DNA from: JALZVT01 sp964634815
GTDB lineage: Bacteria; Pseudomonadota; Gammaproteobacteria; Pseudomonadales; Azotimanducaceae
Assembly: GCA_964634815.1 (NCBI GenBank)
Contig: CAZWMD010000002.1
Location: 62,001-126,000, forward strand
DNA length: 64,000 bases
Reading direction: 5' to 3'
Under the pieces are notes generated by a model. That model had not been told where the DNA came from. It did no database searches and was given only the letters and a program-made list of their open reading frames with translations. A program made the translations under genes and the position numbers. Shown piece by piece: positions 9,125 to 17,128 of this stretch (its first letter is position 1; each line of letters opens with the position of its first letter).

Positions 9125-10065
9125 GCACGTATACGTAACAGTCCCTCCTGGGTGACGGAGGCCAGTAACTCGCCATCGCGAGAATAGAATTCAGCATGCG
9201 ACAGGCCTCGAGCCCCACTGGCAGTGCTGGTGCGCTTCGCAAACAGAATCCAGTCATCGAAGTTGGGTTTACGATGAATCCACAAAGCGTGATCCAGGCT
9301 TGCAAGCATCAAACTCGCCCGAGGCTGGGTGGAATTGTGGGGCAGCGCCGCGGTAGAAACCAGGGCTTCATCAGATGCATAGGCCAAAAGCGCGTAGTGC
9401 AAAGCACTATCGGAGGCATCTACACCTTCCCTGAATCGCATCCATGCCGGACTGAACATACGATCGCCTGCCTCCCATGGGCCAATCACATGGCGCATTT
9501 CAAACGCCCTTTCCCTGCCGGCCATAGGACTTAGGCGCGGATTGTCCAGCGGCTCAGCCGCCACCCGCTCAAGATCGCTTTCCAACTCTTCAGGCGGGGG
9601 GACGTTTGGCATTTGCAGGGCATGCGTCATGCCATCTTCTTCAATCTGTAACGATACCGCCATATTCAGGATCGCCTTGCCGTCTTGAATGGCCACGACC
9701 CGACGAGTAGTGAAACTCCTGCCATCGCGGATACGATCTACTTCGTAGAGCACGGGTCGAGCTGGATCCCCGGCTCGCAGAAAGTAGCCATGCAGCGAAT
9801 GTGGTGCTCGCGAATCATCCACAGTCGCACAAGCGGCCCGCAATGCCTGCGAAAGCACCTGTCCGCCAAACAATCGCGTCATGCCCCGACGCTCGTTCTG
9901 GCCCATGAACAAATCGAGGTCAATGCGCTCAAGATCAAGCAACCGCAACAGGCTGGACGCCGGGTTAGCCTCTGTGTTCGACGCTTGTGACACCTGTGAA
10001 ACCTGCTGAATCCAACTGAATAGAGAGTTTAACCCTGTTTGCCTTACCCTCGTAAGGCATTTCAA
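9118..10065 (-). CDS. tesB: Acyl-CoA thioesterase II (TesB family)
   Basis: The enzyme hydrolyses acyl-CoA to free fatty acid and CoA in the cytoplasm. The double hot-dog fold is recognisable from LFGGQVLSQAL, the HSLHGYFLRAGD segment (family active-site region) and the second repeat LDHALWIHRKPNFDDW. The open frame gives 315 residues, longer than the family's roughly 286. A GTG at 9993 with AGCAGG upstream would give 291 residues and is the better start biologically, although the ATG at 10065 cannot be excluded. The extra N-terminus contains a QVSQVSQ repeat. The gene is divergent from the CurA-like reductase gene. Confidence 0.9.
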   Translation of the reverse strand: MKCLTRVRQTGLNSLFSWIQQVSQVSQASNTEANPASSLLRLLDLERIDLDLFMGQNERRGMTRLFGGQVLSQALRAACATVDDSRAPHSLHGYFLRAGDPARPVLYEVDRIRDGRSFTTRRVVAIQDGKAILNMAVSLQIEEDGMTHALQMPNVPPPEELESDLERVAAEPLDNPRLSPMAGRERAFEMRHVIGPWEAGDRMFSPAWMRFREGVDASDSALHYALLAYASDEALVSTAALPHNSTQPRASLMLASLDHALWIHRKPNFDDWILFAKRTSTASGARGLSHAEFYSRDGELLASVTQEGLLRIRAQ

Positions 10066-10157
10066 GGTTCATGGAAATAGTCCACAATCGCGAGCCGCGG
10101 CAAACTCTTGTCTCGGCAGTTCAATAAAGCGCAGTTGTTCGCGCAGGAGAGATTTCT

Positions 10158-11165
10158 ATGACCACAACAACATCACGTGACGTTCAACTGGCAAAACGCC
10201 CGGTGGGCATGCCCAATGACGACGACTTTCAGGTCGTAGAAACCCCTGTTGCCGCCCCCGGGAAAGGTCAGATTCAAGTGCGTAACCTGTGCATGAGTGT
10301 CGACCCATACATGCGTGGCCGGATGGTTGATCGCAAATCTTATGTGCCTCCGTTCCAGATCGGCGAGACCCTAACTGGCGGCTGTATCGGGGTGATTGAG
10401 GCCTCAGAACATCCAGATTTTGCGGTCGGTGATCATGTCGAAAGTATGTACGGCTGGCGCGAAGCCTGGACCGAAGATGCCGCAGGCGTTACCAATCTGG
10501 GTGCAAATCTGGAGGCTCCGGCCTCAGCGTACCTGGGGGTCCTGGGCATGCCCGGCATGACCGCCTATGTTGGATTACTCGGCGCTGGCGCTTACAAAGA
10601 CGGCGACACCGTATTTGTATCTGGTGCTGCCGGCGCTGTTGGATCAATTGTTGGTCAGATCGCCAAAATAAAAGGCTCTCGGGTACTGGGAAGTGCAGGT
10701 AGCGCAGATAAGGTAGCCCTGCTCACCGAAGAGTTGGGTTTCGATTTTGGCTTCAACTACAACGAGGGTGACCTGCTGAACCAGTTGCGCGAGGGAGCTC
10801 CTGACGGACTGGACGTTTACTTCGACAACGTTGGTGCTGAACATCTACAGGCGGCCATTATGCACATGCGTCCGTTTGGGCGAATCGCCCTGTGCGGCGC
10901 CATTGCTCTCTACAACGATACCGAGCCACGCCCGGGACCCAACAATCTCGCCATGGCAATTGGGCTTGGACTGACACTCAAGGGCTTCATTGTGTCGCAC
11001 TACGAAAACATGCGAGCAGATTTTCGACGCGACATGAGCGCCTGGATTGCCTCAGGCGATGTTAGCTACCGTGAAACTGTGTTTGAAGGCGTCGACAAGG
11101 CCGGCGAAGCGTTCCGCGGCCTGTTCACTGGAGCAAACGTGGGCAAAATGATTGTGACCCTTTAA
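10158..11165 (+). CDS. NADP-dependent oxidoreductase, CurA/prostaglandin-reductase type MDR
   Basis: This zinc-free medium-chain dehydrogenase/reductase (335 residues) belongs to the double-bond reductase group that reduces alpha,beta-unsaturated carbonyls with NADPH. Evidence is SVDPYMRGRM near the N-terminus, the Rossmann motif VFVSGAAGAVGSIVGQIAK, YFDNVGAEHLQAAI, and the C-terminal LFTGANVGKMIV. A purine-rich GGAGAG lies just upstream of the ATG. It is convergent with the P450 gene, and the short space between them holds a 15-bp imperfect tandem repeat. It may act on the same lipid or terpenoid substrates as the neighbouring P450 and CoA enzymes. Confidence 0.88.
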   Translation: MTTTTSRDVQLAKRPVGMPNDDDFQVVETPVAAPGKGQIQVRNLCMSVDPYMRGRMVDRKSYVPPFQIGETLTGGCIGVIEASEHPDFAVGDHVESMYGWREAWTEDAAGVTNLGANLEAPASAYLGVLGMPGMTAYVGLLGAGAYKDGDTVFVSGAAGAVGSIVGQIAKIKGSRVLGSAGSADKVALLTEELGFDFGFNYNEGDLLNQLREGAPDGLDVYFDNVGAEHLQAAIMHMRPFGRIALCGAIALYNDTEPRPGPNNLAMAIGLGLTLKGFIVSHYENMRADFRRDMSAWIASGDVSYRETVFEGVDKAGEAFRGLFTGANVGKMIVTL

Positions 11166-11206
11166 CTCACACAGAACTAACTCAAGCAGGATTAACTCAC
11201 GCAGGG
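11162..11206. repeat. 15-bp imperfect tandem repeat, three units
   Basis: Three consecutive 15-base units (11162-11176, 11177-11191, 11192-11206) follow the pattern TTAACTCACGCAGGA with two to three changes each. They overlap the CurA-like stop codon and the convergent P450 stop codon. Confidence 0.7.
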
Positions 11207-12477
11207 TGCAATCGAACCGGTAGCTCAGAGTAGCCTCGAACAAAGTTCGAGCGCACTCTGCGTGGCGGCCCAACAAGTTCAACTTTTTCAAATCGCTTCA
11301 TGATCTCTTCCCACAACACGCGCAACTGCATTTCTGCCAAGCGGTTACCCATGCAGCGATGAATGCCAAATCCAAAAGACAGATGCTGGCGCGCGCGTTG
11401 CCGATCGATCACAAAGGCATTGGGATTCTCAATTACTGAATCGTCTCGATTGCCTGAGACATACCACATCACAACCTTGTCTCCCTTCTTGATGGGTTTG
11501 CCGCCAAACTCAAGATCACGTGTGGCCGTTCGACGCATATGAGACAAAGGGGTTTGCCAACGAATAATCTCAGACACCATGTTGGGTATCAGCGACAGAT
11601 CTGCGCGTAATTTCGCGTATTGATCAGGGTTTTCATTAAGCGCGAGCACACCGCCAGAAATCGAATTACGAGTCGTGTCGTTGCCGCCAATAATCAACAA
11701 CATCAGCGTGCCAAGGAACTCCATCGGCCGCTCGATCATGGTTTTAGTATTGGGGTTGTGAGCAAGCATAGATAACAGATTGAACTGTACGGGTTGGTTT
11801 GCCCGCTCATGCCAGAGTTTGCTGAAGTATTGTATGCACTCCCCCATCTGCTCTCGTCGATACTCCTCAGTGATGTCGCTACCCCCTGTCATCTCGGGAG
11901 TGGCAATGGCAACGTCCGACCAGTGAGTGAGCAACTTCCGGTCTTCAAAAGGAAAATCGAAGATTGTTGCCAGCATTTGGGTAGTGAGTTCAATCGACAC
12001 CCGATCAACCCAGTTAAAGGTCTCCCCCAATGGCAAGCTATCCAGAATCTCTGCCGCGCGAGTTCTGATAATCGGTTCTAACTCTGCGAGGTTGCGAGGC
12101 GCAACAACCCCTGTAACCGCGGCACGATGCAGATCATGAATTGGCGGATCCAGCGCAATGAAATTCACAAATTCAAAATCATCAGGTTGATCACCCAGCA
12201 AAATAGCGGGTTCCGACGAGAAATCTTCGTGGTTGGTATCCACCGCCATAATGTCTTTATAGCGAGTCACCGACCAGAACGGGCCAAAGGCAGAATCTTC
12301 ACAATGGTGAACGGGGTCTTCCTTGCGCAAACGCTCAAAGTATCCCCAGAGCTTGTCGTGTTCAAACAGACTGGGATCAGAGACATCAATTTTGTCGAGT
12401 TCGATACTCGCTGGATCGCTTTGCGCCTGAAGAGAAAGTTCATCTATCTCAATCGGCTGGCTTACCACTTCACTCAC
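11197..12477 (-). CDS. Cytochrome P450
   Basis: This soluble bacterial class I P450 (426 residues from the GTG at 12477) monooxygenates a hydrophobic substrate using electrons from ferredoxin. The I-helix oxygen-binding motif is GGNDTTRNS, the K-helix is SEIIRWQTP, and the heme loop is FGFGIHRCMG with the Cys ligand at about residue 375. GTG is chosen because GGGGGAAG lies directly upstream; the ATG at 12522 adds 15 unlikely residues. The N-terminal IDVSDPSLFEHD and LRKEDPVHHC segments resemble CYP125- or linalool-hydroxylase-like families, so a sterol, terpenoid or alkane side chain is a reasonable guess. No ferredoxin gene is adjacent. Confidence 0.93.
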   Translation of the reverse strand: MSEVVSQPIEIDELSLQAQSDPASIELDKIDVSDPSLFEHDKLWGYFERLRKEDPVHHCEDSAFGPFWSVTRYKDIMAVDTNHEDFSSEPAILLGDQPDDFEFVNFIALDPPIHDLHRAAVTGVVAPRNLAELEPIIRTRAAEILDSLPLGETFNWVDRVSIELTTQMLATIFDFPFEDRKLLTHWSDVAIATPEMTGGSDITEEYRREQMGECIQYFSKLWHERANQPVQFNLLSMLAHNPNTKTMIERPMEFLGTLMLLIIGGNDTTRNSISGGVLALNENPDQYAKLRADLSLIPNMVSEIIRWQTPLSHMRRTATRDLEFGGKPIKKGDKVVMWYVSGNRDDSVIENPNAFVIDRQRARQHLSFGFGIHRCMGNRLAEMQLRVLWEEIMKRFEKVELVGPPRRVRSNFVRGYSELPVRLHPA

Positions 12478-12591
12478 AATTTCTTCCCCCAGCAGCACTC
12501 TGGCTGTCAAGTGCCAAGTCAAGCACTCTTTGTTGCAACCTCACTTTCCTCTACTCTACTCTCATCCACGCAGCGAACAAAAGGCCAAAAC

Positions 12592-13422
12592 ATGCAAAAG
12601 AACATCCCCGCCACTCCGGAATTTGAAACCTTATTGGTAGAACGGCGCGGCGAAGTAGACTGGCTGACGCTTAATCGCCCGGAGTCACTTAACGCCATTA
12701 ATGAGCAAATGGTGAGCGACTTGCGAGATTACTTTGGCGGGCTTAGCGAGAACGACTACACACGCATCGTCGTAATGCGTGGGGCGGGACGGGCGTTCTG
12801 CGCAGGACTTGATATCAAGGAGGGAGCTTCTCGCCGTGCTGCAGACAAACCAGCTCTATTTGGCGGTGGCATGGGCTTCCAGGGGTATCTTGCAGAGGTC
12901 TACATCCGTATGCGCCGCTGCCCGCAACCGATCATTTCGCTGGTACATGGCGCTGCTTGCGGCGGAGGTTTCTCTTTTGTACTGGCCTCAGACATCCGTA
13001 TTGCTGGCGAAAGTACCAAAATGAATGCCGCTTTTATCCGCATTGGGCTGTCAGCCTGCGATATGGGATCAAGCTATTTCCTGCCCCGCCTGGTAGGCAC
13101 ATCCGTTGCCTCCGAACTCATGCTGACCGGACGCTTCATTGATGCAAAACGAAGCCTTGCAACCAACCTGGTTTCTGAAGTCGTCGCTGACAGCGCCCTG
13201 GACGCTGCTGCCGAGCCTTATATCCGGGAAATGCTGACAACATCTCCCATGGGTCTACGTTTAACCAAAGAGGGGTTGAACATGGCTATCGATGCCGCAG
13301 GACTGGAAGCCGCTATGGCGATTGAAAATCGCAACCAGCTCATGTGCTCCAAAACGAGCGACGCCAAAGAAGGTATGCAGGCGTTTCTTGAAAAACGCGA
13401 CCCGCAATACCAGGGAAAGTAA
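12592..13422 (+). CDS. Enoyl-CoA hydratase/isomerase family protein
   Basis: This crotonase-fold protein (276 residues) probably hydrates a 2-enoyl-CoA in beta-oxidation. The CoA/oxyanion region is GAGRAFCAGLDIKEGAS, the second oxyanion segment is HGAACGGGFSFVLASD, and the active-site helix is FIRIGLSACDMGSSY. The ATG at 12592 matches the family N-terminus. The open frame continues upstream to 12127 inside the opposing P450 gene, but that part is not protein-like. The gene is divergent from the P450 and precedes an acyl-CoA dehydrogenase by 46 bases, which suggests one catabolic unit. Confidence 0.9.
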   Translation: MQKNIPATPEFETLLVERRGEVDWLTLNRPESLNAINEQMVSDLRDYFGGLSENDYTRIVVMRGAGRAFCAGLDIKEGASRRAADKPALFGGGMGFQGYLAEVYIRMRRCPQPIISLVHGAACGGGFSFVLASDIRIAGESTKMNAAFIRIGLSACDMGSSYFLPRLVGTSVASELMLTGRFIDAKRSLATNLVSEVVADSALDAAAEPYIREMLTTSPMGLRLTKEGLNMAIDAAGLEAAMAIENRNQLMCSKTSDAKEGMQAFLEKRDPQYQGK

Positions 13423-13468
13423 CGAACTGGTCGCCAACCGAGCAAACACACCCAAGTAAGAGAATCCC

Positions 13469-14740
13469 ATGAGCCCTGAGCAACAACACGGCCACCCCTT
13501 TTTGTTAAGCGATGAGGCCTTAGCCGTCACCGACGCCGTAAACAGTCTTTTTCAAAAGCACATCCTGCCAAACAACGATCTGTGGAAAACTCAATCCAAA
13601 GCCGGCGCTGAAATTCCCCAGATCGAAATCGAACTGCGGGAGCGAGCAAAAAGTATGGGATTATGGAACCTGGCACTTCCACGGCTCGCGGAAGACGAGC
13701 CAGGCACGCGGCTAACGAATCTTGAATTCACCGGCGTTGCGGAAATTTTGGGGCGCCTGCCCTGGGCATCAAGAGTATGCAATTCACACGCACCCGATAC
13801 GCCCAACATGGAATTGTTGCAGCTCTTTGGTACGCCAGCACAAAAACAGGAATTTCTAAACCCCTTGCTCGAAGGCGACATCGGTTCCTGCTTTTCGATG
13901 ACAGAGCCAGAGGTTGCATCGAGTGATCCCGGCAATCTGGAGACCCGCATCGATATTGATGGTGACGATTATGTGATCAGCGGTAGAAAATGGTTTTCTA
14001 CTAACGGGTCAATGCAAAACACTAAATTCACTATCCTGGTAGGTATCACTGACCCTGATGCCCCAAAATCTCGCAGACAAAGCTTGATCATTGTCCCATT
14101 GGATACAAAAGGGGTAACCATTGAACGAGACGTCAACATTTTTGGTGCGCAGCACTCATCCGGCGGCCACACTCAATTCCTTTTCGATAACGTCCGCGTA
14201 CCAAAACACTACCTGATAGGCGAAGAGGGCGCGGGCTTTGCGATTGGCCAGGCACGACTAGGACCCGCCCGGCTACACCACTGCATGCGGGCGATTGGTG
14301 AATGTGAGGTCTTGATCAGCCTGATGATCGAACGGGCTGCCCAAAGAAGCACGTTCGGTCATCGAGTCGATAGCTACAGCTCTACCAAAGAGGCAGTAGC
14401 CCTGTCACGTATAGAGGTAGATCAAGCCCGTCTACTCGTAAAGCAGACCGCCCTGATGCTGGATACCCTCGGAAACAAGGCTGCTCGCAAGCAGATATCA
14501 ATGATCAAGGTGTCTACCTTCAGGGTCTATCAGGCAGTGGCAGACCGGACTATTCAGCTGTTTGGCGCAGCAGGTATAACGGACGACTCGCCGGCCGCCG
14601 CCGCACTGGTCCGGGCACGTGGACTACGTATTGCAGATGGCCCGGATGAAGTGCACCTGCAAACCATCTATCGACTGGAGGCAAAGGCACAGGAAGGTAA
14701 TGACCTCACGCACTATCTGGACTCTCCGTTTCGGGTCTAG
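13469..14740 (+). CDS. Acyl-CoA dehydrogenase, ACAD10/11-like
   Basis: This flavoprotein (423 residues) oxidises an acyl-CoA to a 2-enoyl-CoA, passing electrons to ETF. FAD and substrate-binding segments are CFSMTEPEVASSDP, VISGRKWFSTNG and QLFGAAGITDDSP. RLGPARLHHCMRAIGECE and the end PDEVHLQTIYRLEAKAQ are the patterns seen in ACAD10/11-type proteins rather than short-chain dehydrogenases. The enoyl-CoA hydratase gene just upstream would take its product. Confidence 0.92.
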   Translation: MSPEQQHGHPFLLSDEALAVTDAVNSLFQKHILPNNDLWKTQSKAGAEIPQIEIELRERAKSMGLWNLALPRLAEDEPGTRLTNLEFTGVAEILGRLPWASRVCNSHAPDTPNMELLQLFGTPAQKQEFLNPLLEGDIGSCFSMTEPEVASSDPGNLETRIDIDGDDYVISGRKWFSTNGSMQNTKFTILVGITDPDAPKSRRQSLIIVPLDTKGVTIERDVNIFGAQHSSGGHTQFLFDNVRVPKHYLIGEEGAGFAIGQARLGPARLHHCMRAIGECEVLISLMIERAAQRSTFGHRVDSYSSTKEAVALSRIEVDQARLLVKQTALMLDTLGNKAARKQISMIKVSTFRVYQAVADRTIQLFGAAGITDDSPAAAALVRARGLRIADGPDEVHLQTIYRLEAKAQEGNDLTHYLDSPFRV

Positions 14741-14832
14741 GTCGAATATGAATATGGAGCCTTACGGGCTACCATCTCTATCTTTCCTGTGACCTGCGAC
14801 AAAGCTCAACATAACCGTTCGGAGACTTCCCG

Positions 14833-15402
14833 GTGCCCAAGGCAAGTGAACTAAAGAAAGGCGCCATTGTGCGCTACAAAGATCGTGTTTGTGCCATACG
14901 AAAAATCGACACCCGCGCGCCTTCCTCGCGCGGGAGTAATACCCTGTACAAAATGAAGATGCAGGACGTGCAATCGAAACAGAATCTGGATGAGACCTTC
15001 AAAGGCGACGACATGTTTGAGGACGTCGACTTTATTCGCCGAAACGCCAGCTATTCGTATTTTGACGGAGAGCTCTATGTGTTTATGGACGACGAAGATT
15101 TCACCCAGTATTCGTTCAGCAGCGACGCACTGGAGGAACAAACCAGTTTTCTCAGCGATGGTCTGAGTGGCATCTCTGTCATTTTGATCGATGGGGTAGA
15201 GGCCGGCATTACCTTGCCTGCCTCTGTGGATCTCGAGATTCTTGACACCGCGCCGGCATTAAAAGGTGGGTCGGTTACAAAACGTACAAAGCCAGCGACC
15301 TGTGCTGGCGGCCTTGAAGTGCAAATTCCGGAGTATTTGGCAGCAGGCGAAATTATTAAGGTGAATACAGAATCCGGGGAGTATATGTCCCGGGCGGGGT
15401 AA
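14833..15402 (+). CDS. efpL: Elongation factor P-like protein EfpL (YeiP)
   Basis: EfpL is the gammaproteobacterial EF-P paralogue that relieves ribosome stalling at polyproline and related motifs. The KOW-like N-terminal domain, two OB domains and the closing sequence ESGEYMSRAG match YeiP along its whole length (189 residues). The loop that carries the modified Lys in EF-P reads APSSRGSNTLYKM, with Arg33 at the tip, as in EfpL. It starts with GTG. About 90 bases separate it from the upstream acyl-CoA dehydrogenase gene. Confidence 0.95.
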   Translation: MPKASELKKGAIVRYKDRVCAIRKIDTRAPSSRGSNTLYKMKMQDVQSKQNLDETFKGDDMFEDVDFIRRNASYSYFDGELYVFMDDEDFTQYSFSSDALEEQTSFLSDGLSGISVILIDGVEAGITLPASVDLEILDTAPALKGGSVTKRTKPATCAGGLEVQIPEYLAAGEIIKVNTESGEYMSRAG

Positions 15403-15463
15403 GTCCGGGAGATTATCTACTGTGCGGACAATGCTACGTAGGTATACAAAGCAGGCTTTCCCG

Positions 15464-16474
15464 CTAACTCTTCAAATGCCCAAACACTCGCTCGAGAGCA
15501 TTAGGTGCTCCCATAGCACCGTCACCAGAACGCGGCATATCACCGTTGGCGTAGTCATGCAGCGTCTTCTGGCCATCGCGTATGTGCTCAGGCAAAGCAG
15601 CGCCATCAACACCTTCTTTTTCTGTGACAAATAAAGGAGCTGATCTCATCCAGTTAATCTGGGCAAAGTAGCCGGCACCAGCTTCAAACACCTTGGCTTC
15701 GGACTGGCACTCTTTGTGAGCAAGCCATGCAACCATGGCCGAAACCCTCTCTGGTCCCATCCTTGCCATGATGTCCGGCGGCGCGCTCTTGAGCTCGGCC
15801 TTGCCGTTGGCCACTCGAGTTGCAGAAATGGAGGCGTTCAAGTCTTGCACCATACGAGTATTAGCCTGGGGAACCAGCACATTGCACTTGATATCGAGTT
15901 TCAGCTTTCTTGCTTCAAATTGCAGAGAGTTGGCCAGACCAATCACCCCGGCTTTGCTCGCAGCGTAGGCGGCCACCCCTGCACCGTATATGGCCGGTGA
16001 GGCCGTTACCACAACACGGCCATAGCCCTGTTTCACCAATAGGGGCCAGGCGGCTTTCATAATGCTGAACACCCCTGTCAGATTGACGTTGATGGTGTTT
16101 TGCCAGGATTCGAGACTGAGCTCACTCCAGGTTTCCGGCGTAATGATGCCCGCATTATTGATGACAATGTCGAGCCGGCCAAAGGCATCCACAGCGGCCG
16201 CCACAACGGCGGCCCCGTTCTCGACAGAGTCGTAGTTGGCCACCGCCTCGCCGCCCATCTCGACAATCTCGTCAACCACCGCATCAGCGATCTGGCCTTG
16301 TGTCTCACCCGAACCGTCATAGGCAATGCCAGGATCATTGACCACAATCTTGCATCCTCGGGATGCAAGCAAAAGCGCATGCTCACGCCCCAGCCCTCGA
16401 CCTGCACCGGTAACCAAGGCAACCTGACCGTTGTAATTCAACTCATTTGGGCTCAATGGCTCATTCCTTATCAT
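15464..16474 (-). CDS. SDR family oxidoreductase, 3-hydroxyacyl-CoA dehydrogenase-like
   Basis: This short-chain dehydrogenase (336 residues) resembles the dehydrogenase part of peroxisomal multifunctional enzyme 2 and related 17-beta-hydroxysteroid dehydrogenases. The nucleotide-binding motif is VTGAGRGLGREHALLLA, followed by VVNDPG and the NNAGI motif; the active-site motif is YAASKAG. The C-terminal ~90 residues after the Rossmann domain resemble the spacer of MFE-2 proteins without the hydratase and SCP2 domains. It probably oxidises 3-hydroxyacyl-CoA with NAD. It is divergent from the YHS gene. The ATG at 16474 is used, although a TTG six codons later has a better ribosome binding site. 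Confidence 0.88.
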   Translation of the reverse strand: MIRNEPLSPNELNYNGQVALVTGAGRGLGREHALLLASRGCKIVVNDPGIAYDGSGETQGQIADAVVDEIVEMGGEAVANYDSVENGAAVVAAAVDAFGRLDIVINNAGIITPETWSELSLESWQNTINVNLTGVFSIMKAAWPLLVKQGYGRVVVTASPAIYGAGVAAYAASKAGVIGLANSLQFEARKLKLDIKCNVLVPQANTRMVQDLNASISATRVANGKAELKSAPPDIMARMGPERVSAMVAWLAHKECQSEAKVFEAGAGYFAQINWMRSAPLFVTEKEGVDGAALPEHIRDGQKTLHDYANGDMPRSGDGAMGAPNALERVFGHLKS

Positions 16475-16607
16475 CCTTTATCATGGTGATCATCGTGTTT
16501 GGCGACTATATCCAAACTGTAAACAGCACAGATTAGCCGAAAATTAGCGGGAACCGGTGTCCTACAGCGGTGTCAGAGCTAGTAACTGACATTATCGGAG
16601 CGACTTG

Positions 16608-17060
16608 ATGAAATACATGGCATATATAGCTACCGCATTTGCGTTGTTTGCCTCTGTGGCTGCTTTTGCAGCAGACCCACAGGTGTATTCGCACAAGAAA
16701 AAAGGGGCGATCAAAGGGGCGGATACCGTTGCCTATTTCTCTCTGGAAGCTGGTGCTGATGCGGTTTTTGGCGTCCCGGAGTATTCCCATGAGTGGAACG
16801 GTGCGACCTGGCTGTTTTCTTCTGCTGAAAACCGGGATTTGTTCAAAGCCAACCCCGAAAAGTACGCTCCCCAATACGGTGGCTACTGTGCCTTCGCGGT
16901 ATCACACAACTTCACCAAGCCAACCAATCCACATGCGTGGAAGATTGTAGATGGCAAGCTGTACCTGAATTTGAGTAAAGGTGTGCAGAAGAAATGGCTC
17001 AAGGACGTGCCCGGTAACATTGCTCGCGCAGATACAAACTGGCCGAATGTACTGAACTAG
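16608..17060 (+). CDS. Exported YHS domain-containing protein
   Basis: The ATG at 16608, with GGAG 7 bases upstream, gives 150 residues. A Sec signal peptide covers residues 1-21 (AFAA cleavage). The mature part is one YHS domain with VAYFSLEAGADAV, WLFSSAENRDLFKANPEKY and YGGYCAFAVS. YHS domains in small periplasmic proteins are often linked with metal or heme handling, but the ligand is not known here. A perfect 13-bp stem-loop lies 8 bases after the stop codon. Confidence 0.88.
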   Translation: MKYMAYIATAFALFASVAAFAADPQVYSHKKKGAIKGADTVAYFSLEAGADAVFGVPEYSHEWNGATWLFSSAENRDLFKANPEKYAPQYGGYCAFAVSHNFTKPTNPHAWKIVDGKLYLNLSKGVQKKWLKDVPGNIARADTNWPNVLN

Positions 17061-17067
17061 TTCCCCT

Positions 17068-17100
17068 GTCCAGGCGTATTCTCTCTCAATACGCCTGGAC
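17068..17100. terminator. Perfect 13-bp stem-loop between convergent genes
   Basis: GTCCAGGCGTATT (17068-17080) and AATACGCCTGGAC (17088-17100) are exact reverse complements around loop CTCTCTC. The site lies just after the YHS stop codon and 28 bases from the end of the opposing 1241-residue gene. It could serve both strands. There is no T-run, so it may be a hairpin that acts with Rho or protects 3' ends. Confidence 0.65.
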
Positions 17101-17128
17101 CCATACCCCCTTCACCAGACCTCTTGCG

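Noticed and set aside
12480..12535. AGAGTGCT repeats and TTGAC pairs between P450 and hydratase genes as an operator
   Set aside because: The matches are short and of the kind expected by chance; no regulator gene is adjacent.
12127..12591. N-terminal extension of the enoyl-CoA hydratase frame
   Set aside because: It runs antisense through the P450 gene, has odd composition, and the family N-terminus starts at 12592.
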